Below are positions 37,054-52,076 of a DNA stretch of 64,000 bases, piece after piece; position 1 is the stretch's first letter, and every line of letters starts with the position of its first letter. Source of the DNA: Clostridium chauvoei (lineage in GTDB: Bacteria; Bacillota; Clostridia; Clostridiales; Clostridiaceae); the NCBI RefSeq assembly GCF_002327185.1, contig NZ_CP018624.1, positions 310,001 through 374,000 on the forward strand. Direction: 5' to 3'. The notes under the pieces are model-generated. The model was not told the DNA's origin, did not search any database, and worked only from the letters and a program-made list of their open reading frames with translations. A program made the position numbers and the translations under genes.

Positions 37054-37143
37054 ATGTTGAATATAACAATAGTAAACTTAAGACGGAATATAAATTGCCA
37101 TGGAATTTTGGCGGAAGGAGTGTTAATTAATAAAGCATTATAA
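37054..37143 (+). CDS. Possible 29-residue small ORF before the GH2-dockerin gene
   Basis: ATG to TAA with AGGAGGG (37034-37040) 13 bases upstream, a wide spacing. Encodes MLNITIVNLRRNINCHGILA plus nine residues; no family. It is the only readable content of the 200-base leader between the terminator and the GH2 start, and may be noise. Confidence 0.2.
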   Translation: MLNITIVNLRRNINCHGILAEGVLINKAL

Positions 37144-37175
37144 CAATTATTAAATATATAAGTAAAAAGAAATAG

Positions 37176-42191
<5,016 letters not shown>

Positions 42192-42192
42192 T

Positions 42193-42209
42193 AAAAAGGG
42201 GCTGTCGCA
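42193..42209 (+). repeat. Left terminal inverted repeat of the IS
   Basis: AAAAAGGGGCTGTCGCA, the exact reverse complement of 44067-44083. It is also the 5' arm of an end hairpin whose other arm lies at about 42225-42246, which may serve as terminator for the GH2 gene. Confidence 0.9.
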
Positions 42210-42350
42210 TAGCGGGTAAAAAAATCCGCTAGCGATAGCTCCTTTTCTATATTTTTATAAAATTTATTACACATTTTATAATATAAATAAACTCTATTTA
42301 AAAATAGACGCACTTTAATAAAGCTAATAAAAAAGACTTAAAAAATTTAA

Positions 42351-43988
42351 CTATAAAGCTTCTTTTAGCTCAAATAAATGCTTACCAGTTCGGTTAGATT
42401 GTATTTTGTTATGTAATTTATTAACATTATGAGCCATAGCAATTAGGATGCTTTCTGCTAAAACATTCTTTTGACCACGACACATAAATCTTCTGAAATT
42501 CATATCATGTTTTACTTGTGCAAAAGAGCCTTCTGCTTGAATACTTCTATTTATTCTAAGTAAGATGCCTTCATCAGTAATAATTCTTTCTAAATCTTCT
42601 TTTCTTTGACGATTAAACTTTTTTGAAGTTTCAAATTTCTTAGTTCTTTCCCCAAATGGAATTTTAGAATTATTTCCTTTAATACATTTACTCTTAAAGC
42701 TACAATTACTACAGTCCTCACATGAATAAATTGTTTTTTCACTTTCATATCCTGTTTTAGATTTCTTGAACTTTATACCATTGACTTTTAGAGTCTTACC
42801 ATTCTGGCAAATAAATAAATCATTCTCAGCGTCATAATCCATATTTTCTATTCTGCCAATATCATTCTTATACTTTCTTGTCTTTGATATTTCATAATTA
42901 GAAGGTTTAATAAATGCTATTTGATTATTATCCTCAATAAATGAGTAATTCTCTTCACTTTCATAGCCAGCATCAGCAACTATTTTTGAATATTTAAAAT
43001 TTAGATGCCATTCCATACTTTTTAAAAAGGGTATTAATGTAGTAGTATCTGTTGGCTGTGGTCCCACAGTAAGCCACGAAATATATTCTGCATCAACACC
43101 GTGTTGTACATTATAAGCAGGTTTAAGTTGACCATTTTTCATAGCATCTTCTTTCATTCTCATAAAAGTAGCGTCATTATCTGTTTTTGAATAACTATTT
43201 CTTTCTCCGCAGGTGTATACTTTTTGGTTATATTCTTTGAATTTTGAAAGATACTCTTCAAGCTTCTCTATAGATTTTTGAAGTGGTGATTTTCTTTTAC
43301 CACATCCGTGGACGAATTCAATAGTTTCAATTTTCTTTAATTCATAAAGCCTTTTCTTTAGCTTTTTTACGTGCCTCATTTGAACTTTATTTTTATAAAT
43401 CAATTTAATACCATAAAGTTCTTCGCATTCTTTTACAAGGTCGGCTATTTTTGTTAATAATTTAGCCATGTTTTTTGTCACAGCTTTTTTCCAAACGAAT
43501 GTATATTTATTTGCATAAGCTTCTATTTTAGTACCATCAATAAATATTGATCTGCCTGATATTTCTCCAATCTCATAAAGAAAATTAGACATTTCAGCCA
43601 ATATCTTTTCAGCACATGGAGCAAAATGTAAACTTCTAAATCTTGCAAATGTTGAGTGATCCGGAGCAGATGCCCCTTCGAGTAAAAACATAAAATTTAT
43701 ATCTCTAAGACATGCTGTTTCTATATCTCGTGAAGAATAGAAACCATTCATATATCCATAAAGCACAATCTTTAACATGTTCGTTGGCGATACTTGATTT
43801 TCTCTTATTTTAGAATAAGTAGAATATAGGTCAGTTAAATCCATCTCCTCTACAAACTGACTTAGTAATCTCACCGAATCATTTTCTGAAATTATGCAAT
43901 CTATATCAAAAGGAAGTTTTAATTGATAAAACTTTCGATTTACAGTATAATTTTGTTGTAAAATATTTTTTAGTTGCATAAAAAACAT
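42351..43988 (-). CDS. IS1182-family transposase
   Basis: 545 residues, apparently intact. N-terminal DUF772-type domain (LVSQF-like start; SRDIETACLRDINFMFLLEG; PDHSTFARFR), DDE catalytic residues in FIDGTKIEA, VADAGYESEENY and QAEGSFAQVKHD, and a Cys-rich zinc-like patch (CEDCSNCSFKSKC) before the last. Catalyses movement of the element. Full length and intact repeats suggest a recent insertion. Confidence 0.92.
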   Translation of the reverse strand: MFFMQLKNILQQNYTVNRKFYQLKLPFDIDCIISENDSVRLLSQFVEEMDLTDLYSTYSKIRENQVSPTNMLKIVLYGYMNGFYSSRDIETACLRDINFMFLLEGASAPDHSTFARFRSLHFAPCAEKILAEMSNFLYEIGEISGRSIFIDGTKIEAYANKYTFVWKKAVTKNMAKLLTKIADLVKECEELYGIKLIYKNKVQMRHVKKLKKRLYELKKIETIEFVHGCGKRKSPLQKSIEKLEEYLSKFKEYNQKVYTCGERNSYSKTDNDATFMRMKEDAMKNGQLKPAYNVQHGVDAEYISWLTVGPQPTDTTTLIPFLKSMEWHLNFKYSKIVADAGYESEENYSFIEDNNQIAFIKPSNYEISKTRKYKNDIGRIENMDYDAENDLFICQNGKTLKVNGIKFKKSKTGYESEKTIYSCEDCSNCSFKSKCIKGNNSKIPFGERTKKFETSKKFNRQRKEDLERIITDEGILLRINRSIQAEGSFAQVKHDMNFRRFMCRGQKNVLAESILIAMAHNVNKLHNKIQSNRTGKHLFELKEAL

Positions 43989-44066
43989 TTTACCATAAAT
44001 CCTAAACTATTGAGTTTGGGATTTATTTTTTTTTGCATCAAAAAGGAGCTGTGCACTATTATTTAG

Positions 44067-44083
44067 TGCGACAGCCCCTTTTT
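44067..44083 (-). repeat. Right terminal inverted repeat of the IS
   Basis: TGCGACAGCCCCTTTTT, paired with 42193-42209; also the 3' arm of a hairpin that begins at 44040 with AAAAAGGAGCTGT. Confidence 0.9.
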
Positions 44084-44181
44084 GCAAAAAATTAAAAAAT
44101 ATTAAATTATATATTGATAAAAGTTAAAAAATAATAACTTGATATAATAATTAATTACAGTTTATACTAGTAGTAAGAATT

Positions 44182-44222
44182 CCTAATATATACTTATGCA
44201 AATATATTAGGTTATTTTTTTG
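44182..44222 (+). terminator. Terminator or attenuator just before rpoN
   Basis: CCTAATATAT and ATATATTAGG with a 10-base loop, followed by TTATTTTTTTT, ending about 5 bases before the rpoN ribosome site. It may be the old terminator of the GH2 gene, now cut off from it by the IS, or an attenuator of rpoN. Confidence 0.7.
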
Positions 44223-44238
44223 GAATGAGGGTGTTTTA

Positions 44239-45615
44239 ATGAAGCTAGATTTTAAATTAAATCTCTCCCAAGAGCAAAAACTTATAATGACTCAACAAAT
44301 GCAACTATCTATTAAGTTGCTTCAAATGCCTGCATATGAGTTAAGAGAGTACATAGATAAAGAATTTGCTGAAAATCCTATGTTAGAAGGAAATTTTGAT
44401 ATGGTTCAAGAAGAAAGTGCATATCAAGATAAAATTGATTATAAAGAACTAATTAAGTATTTAGAATTTGATAATTATGGATGTAAAAATTATATTGATT
44501 ATGATAATGATCAAATATCTCCATTTAATTTTATTGCAGAAAAACATACATTAAAAGAATATTTATATGATCAAATTAATGAAAGCAATGAAAATGATTT
44601 AATAAAAAATATAGTTAAATATATGATTGAAACATTAGATAGTAAAGGATATTTAACTATGTCATTATCTGAAATGGAAAATGATTTAAATATTAAAGAA
44701 GAAATACTTAAAGAAGCATTAGAAGTTCTTCAAGATTTTGAACCTAATGGAATAGGTGCAAGAGATTTAAAAGAATGTCTAAAAATACAACTTATGAGAT
44801 TAGGAAAGTTAGATGAAGAAATAGAAATTATAATAGATGAGTATTTAGATTTAGTAGCAGATAATAAATTTGCAATAATAGCTAAAAAAATAAAAATAGC
44901 ACCTAAAAGAGCTCAAGATTATGGGGATATTATAAAATCTTTAGAACCTAAACCAGCAAGAGGTTTTTATACTGGAGATGAAGTGAAATTTATAATTCCA
45001 GATGCGTCTATTAGAAAAATAGATGGAGAATACTTCGTTATTATGAATGACAATGTTATTCCGAAACTGTCTATAAGTAATGTTTATAAAAAAACATTAT
45101 CAGAAAAAGGAGATAAAAAGACTGAAGACTATATAAAAGAAAAATTCAATAGTGCAATGTTTTTAATAAAAAGTATAGAACAACGGAAAACTACTTTAGT
45201 TAGAGTATTAGAATCTATAGTTAAAAAACAAAGAGAGTATTTTGATAATGGTGAAAAATATTTAAAGCCAATGACATTAAAAAATATTGCTGATGAATTA
45301 GGTATTCATGAATCCACAGTAAGTAGAGCTATAAAAGAAAAGTATGTTTTAACAAATCATGGAACAATTAAAGTGAAAGATATGTTTACAACTGCTCTTA
45401 CAACAAAAGATGATAATGAGGATGCAAGTGTTATAAATATAAAAAAGGCTATAGAATCATTAATAGACAAAGAAAACAAATCAAAGCCTTTATCAGACCA
45501 AATTATTTGTGATGAATTAAATAAAAATGGGTTGAATATATCTAGAAGAACTGTGGCAAAATACAGAGAGGAATTAGGAATCAAATCATCGAGTAAAAGA
45601 AAAAGAATAGAATAA
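44239..45615 (+). CDS. rpoN: RNA polymerase sigma-54 factor
   Basis: 458 residues. Region I Gln-rich activator-response segment LIMTQQMQLSIKLLQMPAYEL (about 13-33), core-binding middle, HTH (DELGIHESTVSRAIKEKYV, about 353-371), and the RpoN box SRRTVAKYRE (435-444). Directs RNA polymerase to -24/-12 promoters and needs an AAA+ activator; no such activator is in this window. Commonly controls PTS or nitrogen genes in clostridia. Confidence 0.95.
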   Translation: MKLDFKLNLSQEQKLIMTQQMQLSIKLLQMPAYELREYIDKEFAENPMLEGNFDMVQEESAYQDKIDYKELIKYLEFDNYGCKNYIDYDNDQISPFNFIAEKHTLKEYLYDQINESNENDLIKNIVKYMIETLDSKGYLTMSLSEMENDLNIKEEILKEALEVLQDFEPNGIGARDLKECLKIQLMRLGKLDEEIEIIIDEYLDLVADNKFAIIAKKIKIAPKRAQDYGDIIKSLEPKPARGFYTGDEVKFIIPDASIRKIDGEYFVIMNDNVIPKLSISNVYKKTLSEKGDKKTEDYIKEKFNSAMFLIKSIEQRKTTLVRVLESIVKKQREYFDNGEKYLKPMTLKNIADELGIHESTVSRAIKEKYVLTNHGTIKVKDMFTTALTTKDDNEDASVINIKKAIESLIDKENKSKPLSDQIICDELNKNGLNISRRTVAKYREELGIKSSSKRKRIE

Positions 45616-45651
45616 ATAGTGAAAGTTAAAAGGGGAATATCTAAGCAAAAA

Positions 45652-45681
45652 TTAACAGTTTTACAAAATTTATGTTAATAT
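45652..45681 (+). promoter_or_regulatory. Promoter of the glycolytic operon
   Basis: TTAACA (45652-45657), an 18-base spacer and an extended -10, TGTTAATAT (45673-45681). Confidence 0.5.
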
Positions 45682-45750
45682 TTATGAAAGTTTTAGAAAA
45701 ATTTTATAAACCCCTTTTAAAATATAAAGAAGTGTTTTATAATAAGAAAT

Positions 45751-45780
45751 GTGGGACACATAAAAAATATGTGGGACATT
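45751..45780 (+). promoter_or_regulatory. CggR operator
   Basis: Two direct repeats of GTGGGACA at 45751 and 45771, exactly 20 bases apart, between the promoter and cggR. The Bacillus CggR operator has the same design: two CGGGAC-type repeats one 20-base period apart, located downstream of the promoter, relieved by fructose 1,6-bisphosphate. Confidence 0.8.
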
Positions 45781-45803
45781 TTAAGGCCAAAGGAGTGTTA
45801 GAA

Positions 45804-46844
45804 GTGCAGGAAATATTGTCTATGCAAAAAAAAATAGTTCCTGAACTTGTAGAAGTCCTAGAGAAAAGATACAATGTATTAAGAACTATATATTATAATC
45901 AACCAATAGGAAGAAGAGTTTTAGCTAATCAACTAGATTTAGGTGAGCGTATAGTAAGAACTGAAATAAGTTTTTTAAAAGCTCAAAACCTAATAGAAAT
46001 TAATACCCCAGGTATGACTGTCACTGAAGAGGGACAAGAAGTAGTTGATAAATTAAAAGATTTTATACATGAAATAAAAGGATTGTCAGATATTGAACAA
46101 AATATAAAATCTTTCCTAGGTTTAAGAGAAGTAATAATTGTTCCAGGTGATGTAGAAACAAACCCTATGATATTTAAAGAGCTTGGTAAAGCTACTGCCA
46201 ATTATTTAAAATCAATTATAAAAGATAATAATATAATTGCAATAACAGGTGGAAATACCATAAAGGAGTTTGTAGAAGCTTTTCCTAAGATAAATAATGT
46301 AAACAATACTCTTGTTGTTCCAGCTAGAGGTGGAATGGGAAGAAAGGTTGAGATACAAGCAAGTACTTTAGCAGCATCATTAGCTAAAAAGCTAAATGGA
46401 GCTTATAAATTACTTCATATTCCAGAAAATTTAAGTTTAGAACTTTTAGATACTTTACTTAAAGAAAAGGAAATAAAAGAAGTAATTGATTGTATTCATA
46501 AAGCAGATATATTGATTTATGGTATTGGTAATGCTCTGATTATGGCAGAGAAAAGAGGAGTTTCATCTAAAGAGTTTAATAATCTTAAAGAGCTTAAAGC
46601 TGTGGGAGAGGCCTTCGGATGCTATTTCAACAAAGATTGTGAAGTAGTTTCAGAAAATACCACCATTGGTATCAATATTAATGATGCGAGAAAAATTAAC
46701 ACGCATATTGCTGTAGCTGCCGGAGAAAATAAAGTAGAGTCGATTTTGGCTACTATGATGAATAATAGTAATGCTGTATTAGTAACAGATGAAGCGGCAG
46801 GAAGAAAGATACTTGATTTTATTAAGGAAAAACACAATAAATAA
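45804..46844 (+). CDS. cggR: Central glycolytic genes regulator (SorC/DeoR family)
   Basis: 346 residues from the GTG at 45804, chosen because AGGAG (45791-45795) lies 8 bases before it and the length then matches Bacillus CggR (about 340); a longer frame from 45672 would run through its own operator. N-terminal winged HTH (IGRRVLANQLDLGERIVRTEI), C-terminal SorC sugar-phosphate-binding domain (GGNTIKEF; GIGNALIMA). Represses the gap operon until fructose 1,6-bisphosphate rises. First gene of cggR-gapA-pgk-tpiA. Confidence 0.9.
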   Translation: MQEILSMQKKIVPELVEVLEKRYNVLRTIYYNQPIGRRVLANQLDLGERIVRTEISFLKAQNLIEINTPGMTVTEEGQEVVDKLKDFIHEIKGLSDIEQNIKSFLGLREVIIVPGDVETNPMIFKELGKATANYLKSIIKDNNIIAITGGNTIKEFVEAFPKINNVNNTLVVPARGGMGRKVEIQASTLAASLAKKLNGAYKLLHIPENLSLELLDTLLKEKEIKEVIDCIHKADILIYGIGNALIMAEKRGVSSKEFNNLKELKAVGEAFGCYFNKDCEVVSENTTIGININDARKINTHIAVAAGENKVESILATMMNNSNAVLVTDEAAGRKILDFIKEKHNK

Positions 46845-46889
46845 GTTTAAAATTTTAAATTTTAATATATAACTATTTTTAGGAGGTAA

Positions 46890-47894
<1,005 letters not shown>

Positions 47895-47966
47895 TTAAAT
47901 ATAAAAGTTTAAGAATTTAATTTAAAAATCAAATTTTATATTTGAATTTTTAATGAGGACATAGTG

Positions 47967-48012
47967 ATTGGTCTGGTTTTATAGTTAAAGCTATGAGGCC
48001 AGGCCAATTTTA
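47967..48012 (+). terminator. Long hairpin between gapA and pgk
   Basis: 18-pair stem (ATTGGTCTGG with CCAGGCCAAT plus eight inner pairs including several G-U), loop TTAAAG, then TTTTAA. Weak T tract: partial terminator or a stem that protects gapA mRNA from 3' decay. Confidence 0.6.
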
Positions 48013-48103
48013 ACATAAAAACAAATTAAATAAAGTAATTTACTTGTTCTATTTATATAGAATAAGATTTCATTATATAAAAATTTATTAAGAGGTGAAT
48101 AAA

Positions 48104-49279
48104 ATGAACTTCAATAAGAAAACTATCGAAGATATCGATGTTAAAGGAAAAAGAGTATTAGTAAGATGTGACTTCAACGTACCACTAAAAGATGGCGTTA
48201 TAACTGATGAAAACAGATTAAATGGTGCATTACCAACAATACAATACTTAATAAAGAATGGAGCTAGAGTTATACTTTGCTCACATTTAGGAAAAGATGC
48301 TTCAAAATCATTAGCACCAGTTGCTAAGAGATTAAGCGAAATGTTAAACCAAGAAGTAGTTTTTGCAAGAGATGAAGAAGTAGTTGGAGAAAACGCTAAG
48401 AAAGCTGTTGCTGAAATGAAAGACGGAGATGTTGTATTATTAGAAAATACAAGATGCAGAAAAGAAGAAACTAAGAATATAGATGAGTTCTCAAAAGAAT
48501 TAGCTTCATTAGCAGAAATATTCGTTAACGATGCATTCGGAACAGCTCACAGAGCTCACTGCTCAACAGTTGGAGTAACTAATTACTTAGATACAGCTGT
48601 TTGTGGATACTTAATTCAAAAAGAATTAAAGTTCTTAGGAGATGCTGTAAACAATCCAGAAAGACCTTTCGTTGCTATTTTAGGTGGAGCTAAGGTTTCA
48701 GATAAAATCAATGTTATAAACAACTTATTAGAAAAAGTTGATACATTAATAATTGGTGGTGGAATGGCTTATACATTCTTAAAAGCTCAAGGATATGAAA
48801 TCGGAACTTCATTAGTTGAAGCTGATAGAGTTGACTATGCTAAAGAAATGATAGAAAAAGCTGCTGCTAAGGGAGTTAAGTTCTTATTACCAGTAGATCA
48901 CAGAGTTGCTGCTGAATTTAAAGATGTAGCTGCTGTAGTTACAGAAGATCAAAATATTCCAGCTGGACACATGGGATTAGATATCGGACCTAAGACAGAA
49001 ACTTTATATGCTGATGCTATAAAAGATGCTAAGACAGTTATCTGGAATGGACCAATGGGAGTATTCGAATTCGAAAACTTCAACAAAGGAACAATTGCAG
49101 TTGCTAAGGCTATGGCTGATGCAGATGCTACAACAGTTATCGGTGGAGGAGACTCAGCTGCTGCTGTTAACATCTTAGGATTTGGAGATAAGATGACTCA
49201 CATTTCAACAGGTGGTGGAGCATCATTAGAATTCTTAGAAGGTAAAGTATTACCAGGAATTGAAGCTTTAAATAACTAG
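48104..49279 (+). CDS. pgk: Phosphoglycerate kinase
   Basis: 391 residues from the ATG at 48104; AGAGGTG is 6-7 bases upstream and [20 protein letters not shown] is the usual start. RCDFNVPL substrate loop, GGAKVSDKI, and C-terminal nucleotide site [10 protein letters not shown] and [14 protein letters not shown]. Transfers phosphate from 1,3-bisphosphoglycerate to ADP. Confidence 0.97.
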   Translation: MNFNKKTIEDIDVKGKRVLVRCDFNVPLKDGVITDENRLNGALPTIQYLIKNGARVILCSHLGKDASKSLAPVAKRLSEMLNQEVVFARDEEVVGENAKKAVAEMKDGDVVLLENTRCRKEETKNIDEFSKELASLAEIFVNDAFGTAHRAHCSTVGVTNYLDTAVCGYLIQKELKFLGDAVNNPERPFVAILGGAKVSDKINVINNLLEKVDTLIIGGGMAYTFLKAQGYEIGTSLVEADRVDYAKEMIEKAAAKGVKFLLPVDHRVAAEFKDVAAVVTEDQNIPAGHMGLDIGPKTETLYADAIKDAKTVIWNGPMGVFEFENFNKGTIAVAKAMADADATTVIGGGDSAAAVNILGFGDKMTHISTGGGASLEFLEGKVLPGIEALNN

Positions 49280-49290
49280 AATTAAAAATA

Positions 49291-49316
49291 TAAAAGTGGC
49301 GTAAGCCACTTTTATT
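49291..49316 (+). terminator. Hairpin between pgk and tpiA
   Basis: TAAAAGTGGC, GTAA loop, GCCACTTTTA, followed by TT only; 10-bp perfect stem of terminator shape inside the operon, probably partial or for RNA stability. Confidence 0.6.
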
Positions 49317-49353
49317 GATAAATTTATAAATTATTAATTATGAGGTGAAGAAA

Positions 49354-50100
49354 ATGAGAAGACCAATAATTGCAGGAAATTGGAAAATGCATTACACTCC
49401 AGAAGAAGCTGTTAAAGTAATTACAGAATTAAAACCATTAGTAAAGGATGCTAACTGTGATGTAGTTATATGTCCAACTTTTGTTTGTTTAGATGCTGCT
49501 TTAAAAGCTGCTGCAGGTTCAAACATAAAGATAGGTGCTCAAAATATGCACTTTGAAGAAAAAGGAGCATTTACAGGAGAAGTAGCTCCAGGAATGCTTC
49601 AAGCTATGGGAGTTGACTATGTAGTTTTAGGACATAGTGAAAGAAGAGAATATTTCAATGAAACAGATGAAGCTTTAAACAAAAAGGTTAAAGTTGCATT
49701 TGCTCATAATTTAACTCCAATTCTTTGTTGTGGTGAAACATTAGAACAAAGAGAAAATGGAACAACTAATGAAGTTGTTGGAGCTCAAATAAAAGCTGAT
49801 TTAGAAGGATTATCAAAAGAATTAGCAGAAAAAGTTGTTGTAGCTTACGAACCAATCTGGGCAATCGGAACTGGTAAAACTGCTACTAATGAACAAGCTA
49901 ATGAAACAATAGCAGCAATTAGAGGAATTCTTGCTGAAATGTTCGGAAAAGAAGTTGCTGATAAAATAAGAATCCAATACGGTGGATCAGTTAAGCCAAA
50001 CACTATAAAAGATCAAATGGCTATGTCTGACATAGATGGAGCTTTAGTTGGTGGTGCTAGCTTAGTAGCTTCAGATTTCTCACAAATAGTTAATTTCTAA
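49354..50100 (+). CDS. tpiA: Triosephosphate isomerase
   Basis: 248 residues from the ATG at 49354 (GAGGTG upstream). GNWKMHYT with the active-site Asn-Lys, catalytic His in [11 protein letters not shown], catalytic Glu in [16 protein letters not shown], and the phosphate loop GGSVKP and VGGASL. Interconverts the two triose phosphates. Followed by a strong terminator. Confidence 0.97.
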   Translation: MRRPIIAGNWKMHYTPEEAVKVITELKPLVKDANCDVVICPTFVCLDAALKAAAGSNIKIGAQNMHFEEKGAFTGEVAPGMLQAMGVDYVVLGHSERREYFNETDEALNKKVKVAFAHNLTPILCCGETLEQRENGTTNEVVGAQIKADLEGLSKELAEKVVVAYEPIWAIGTGKTATNEQANETIAAIRGILAEMFGKEVADKIRIQYGGSVKPNTIKDQMAMSDIDGALVGGASLVASDFSQIVNF

Positions 50101-50120
50101 TATTTTAGTGAGAATACTAT

Positions 50121-50155
50121 AAAAAAGAAACTCAGTTTAGCTGAGTTTCTTTTTT
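50121..50155 (+). terminator. Strong terminator of the cggR-tpiA operon
   Basis: AAAGAAACTCAG and CTGAGTTTCTTT with short loop and a run of Ts. Confidence 0.9.
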
Positions 50156-50218
50156 ATACAATTAACGACTAAATGTGAATTATTTGAAAATTGATTAAAA
50201 TAATTTTTTGCAATTGTT

Positions 50219-50232
50219 TACGTAATTACGTA
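50219..50232. promoter_or_regulatory. 14-bp perfect palindrome upstream of the gpmI promoter
   Basis: TACGTAATTACGTA, unspaced and self-complementary, ending 5 bases before the -35 box. Possible regulator or activator site; the protein is unknown. Confidence 0.4.
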
Positions 50233-50237
50233 TTTAG

Positions 50238-50266
50238 TTGTTACTAATATATAAATATAGTATAAT
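50238..50266 (+). promoter_or_regulatory. Promoter of gpmI
   Basis: TTGTTA (50238-50243), 17-base spacer, TATAAT (50261-50266). Separates gpmI from the upstream glycolytic operon. Confidence 0.75.
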
Positions 50267-50336
50267 AAAGTAGAATTTAAAGAAAGATAATATTATATAT
50301 TGTCAAATATAGATTTTTTATAATTTGGAGGGACTT

Positions 50337-51875
50337 ATGGCGAAGAAACCTGTAATGTTAATGATATTAGATGGATTTGGAATAGCTCCAAAATCAGACG
50401 GAAATGCTGTTGAAGCAGCAAAGAAACCAAATTTTAATGGATTAGTAGAAAAATATCCTCATACTGAATTACAAGCAAGTGGATTAGCTGTTGGATTACC
50501 AGAAGGTCAAATGGGTAACTCAGAAGTTGGTCACTTAAATATAGGTGCAGGAAGAGTAATATATCAAGAATTAACAAGAATCACTAAAGAAATAAATGAA
50601 GGTGGATTCTTTAAGAATGAAGCATTAAACTTAGCTATAGAAAATGCAAAGAAGAACAATTCAGCTCTTCATTTAATGGGACTTTTATCAAATGGTGGAG
50701 TTCACTCACACATAGATCATTTAAAAGGTTTATTAAAATTAGCTAAACAAGCTGAATTACAAAAGTTATATGTCCACTGCTTTATGGATGGTAGAGATGT
50801 TGCACCATCATCAGGTAAGGAATTTATAGTTGAAATCGAAAACTACATGAAAGAAATCGGAGTAGGTAAGATAGCAACAGTATCAGGAAGATACTATGCA
50901 ATGGATAGAGATAATAGATGGGAAAGAGTTGAATTAGCTTATAATGCAATGGCATTAGGAAAAGGTGAAACTTCAACATCAGCAGTAGAAGCTATTGAAA
51001 GATCATACCATGATAATAAGACTGATGAATTCGTATTACCAACAGTTGTTATGGAAGATGAAAAGCCAGTAGGAACTATTAAAAACGGAGATTCAGTAAT
51101 ATTCTTCAACTTTAGACCAGATAGAGCTAGAGAAATAACTAGAGCTATAAACGATAAGCAATTTGATGGATTCAATAGAGAAACATTAAACTTAACTTTC
51201 GTTACTATGACACAATATGATAAAACTTTAGAAGGTGTTTCAGTAGCATACAGACCAGAAAGCTATACAAACACTTTAGGAGAATATGTAGCTAGCAAGG
51301 GATTAAATCAATTAAGAATAGCTGAAACAGAAAAATATGCACACGTTACATTCTTCTTCAATGGTGGAGTTGAAAAAGAAAATAAAGGTGAAGATAGAGC
51401 TCTTATAGCATCACCTAAAGTTGCAACTTATGATTTAAAACCAGAAATGAGTGCATATGAAGTAACTGATGAATTAATTAACAGATTAGATTCAGATAAA
51501 TATGATATGATTATACTAAACTATGCAAATCCAGATATGGTTGGTCATACAGGAGTAATAGATGCTGCAATTAAAGCTGTTGAAACTGTAGACGAATGCT
51601 TAGGAAGAGTAGTAAATAAAGTTTTAGAAAAAGATGGAACAGTATTTATAACAGCTGACCACGGAAATGCTGAAACTATGATTGATTTCTCAACAGGAAA
51701 TCCATTCACTGCTCATACAACAGATCCAGTTCCATTTGTTTGGGTAGCAAATCATACAGAAGGAAAAACTCTTAAGGCTGGAAAACTTGCAGATATAGCT
51801 CCAACAATGTTAACTGAAATGGGATTAGAAGTTCCTTCAGAAATGACTGGAGAAAATTTAATAGTAAATAAATAA
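50337..51875 (+). CDS. gpmI: 2,3-bisphosphoglycerate-independent phosphoglycerate mutase
   Basis: 512 residues from the ATG at 50337 (GGAGGGAC about 6 bases upstream). Metal-dependent iPGM of the alkaline phosphatase superfamily: MLMILDGFG, GNSEVGHLNIGAGR with the nucleophile Ser, GRYYAMDRDNRW, NYANPDMVGHTG, and TADHGNAE near the C terminus. Converts 3- to 2-phosphoglycerate, Mn2+ dependent. Own promoter and terminator; enolase is not in the window. Confidence 0.97.
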   Translation: MAKKPVMLMILDGFGIAPKSDGNAVEAAKKPNFNGLVEKYPHTELQASGLAVGLPEGQMGNSEVGHLNIGAGRVIYQELTRITKEINEGGFFKNEALNLAIENAKKNNSALHLMGLLSNGGVHSHIDHLKGLLKLAKQAELQKLYVHCFMDGRDVAPSSGKEFIVEIENYMKEIGVGKIATVSGRYYAMDRDNRWERVELAYNAMALGKGETSTSAVEAIERSYHDNKTDEFVLPTVVMEDEKPVGTIKNGDSVIFFNFRPDRAREITRAINDKQFDGFNRETLNLTFVTMTQYDKTLEGVSVAYRPESYTNTLGEYVASKGLNQLRIAETEKYAHVTFFFNGGVEKENKGEDRALIASPKVATYDLKPEMSAYEVTDELINRLDSDKYDMIILNYANPDMVGHTGVIDAAIKAVETVDECLGRVVNKVLEKDGTVFITADHGNAETMIDFSTGNPFTAHTTDPVPFVWVANHTEGKTLKAGKLADIAPTMLTEMGLEVPSEMTGENLIVNK

Positions 51876-51910
51876 TATAAAGCAAAATATTTATACTATA
51901 ATTAATACTA

Positions 51911-51950
51911 AAAACAGAGTGTCTATTAATAGATACTCTGTTTTATTTTA
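51911..51950 (+). terminator. Intrinsic terminator after gpmI
   Basis: AAAACAGAGT and ACTCTGTTTT with an inner TCTATTAATAGA stem, followed by ATTTT. Confidence 0.85.
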
Positions 51951-52076
51951 GATATAAAAATGAGGAAAATAAGAAGTCAAATATTTTGATAATCAAAACA
52001 TTTGACTTGAGAATTAAATCTATGTATAATAAGTAAATAAATTAGATTATAACCTTTGATAATAGGAGTGAATAAA

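Larger units (their letters stand above)
42193..44083. mobile_element. IS1182-family insertion sequence
   Basis: 1.9 kb element bounded by perfect 17-bp inverted repeats and carrying one minus-strand transposase gene. Both ends also fold on themselves: the left end into a hairpin to about 42246, the right end from 44040. No clear target duplication can be seen in the AT-rich flanks. The left end begins one base after the stop codon of the GH2-dockerin gene. Confidence 0.9.

Noticed and set aside
45672-45803. Longer CggR reading frame from 45672
   Set aside because: It would translate through the promoter edge and operator; the GTG at 45804 has the proper ribosome site and gives the family length.
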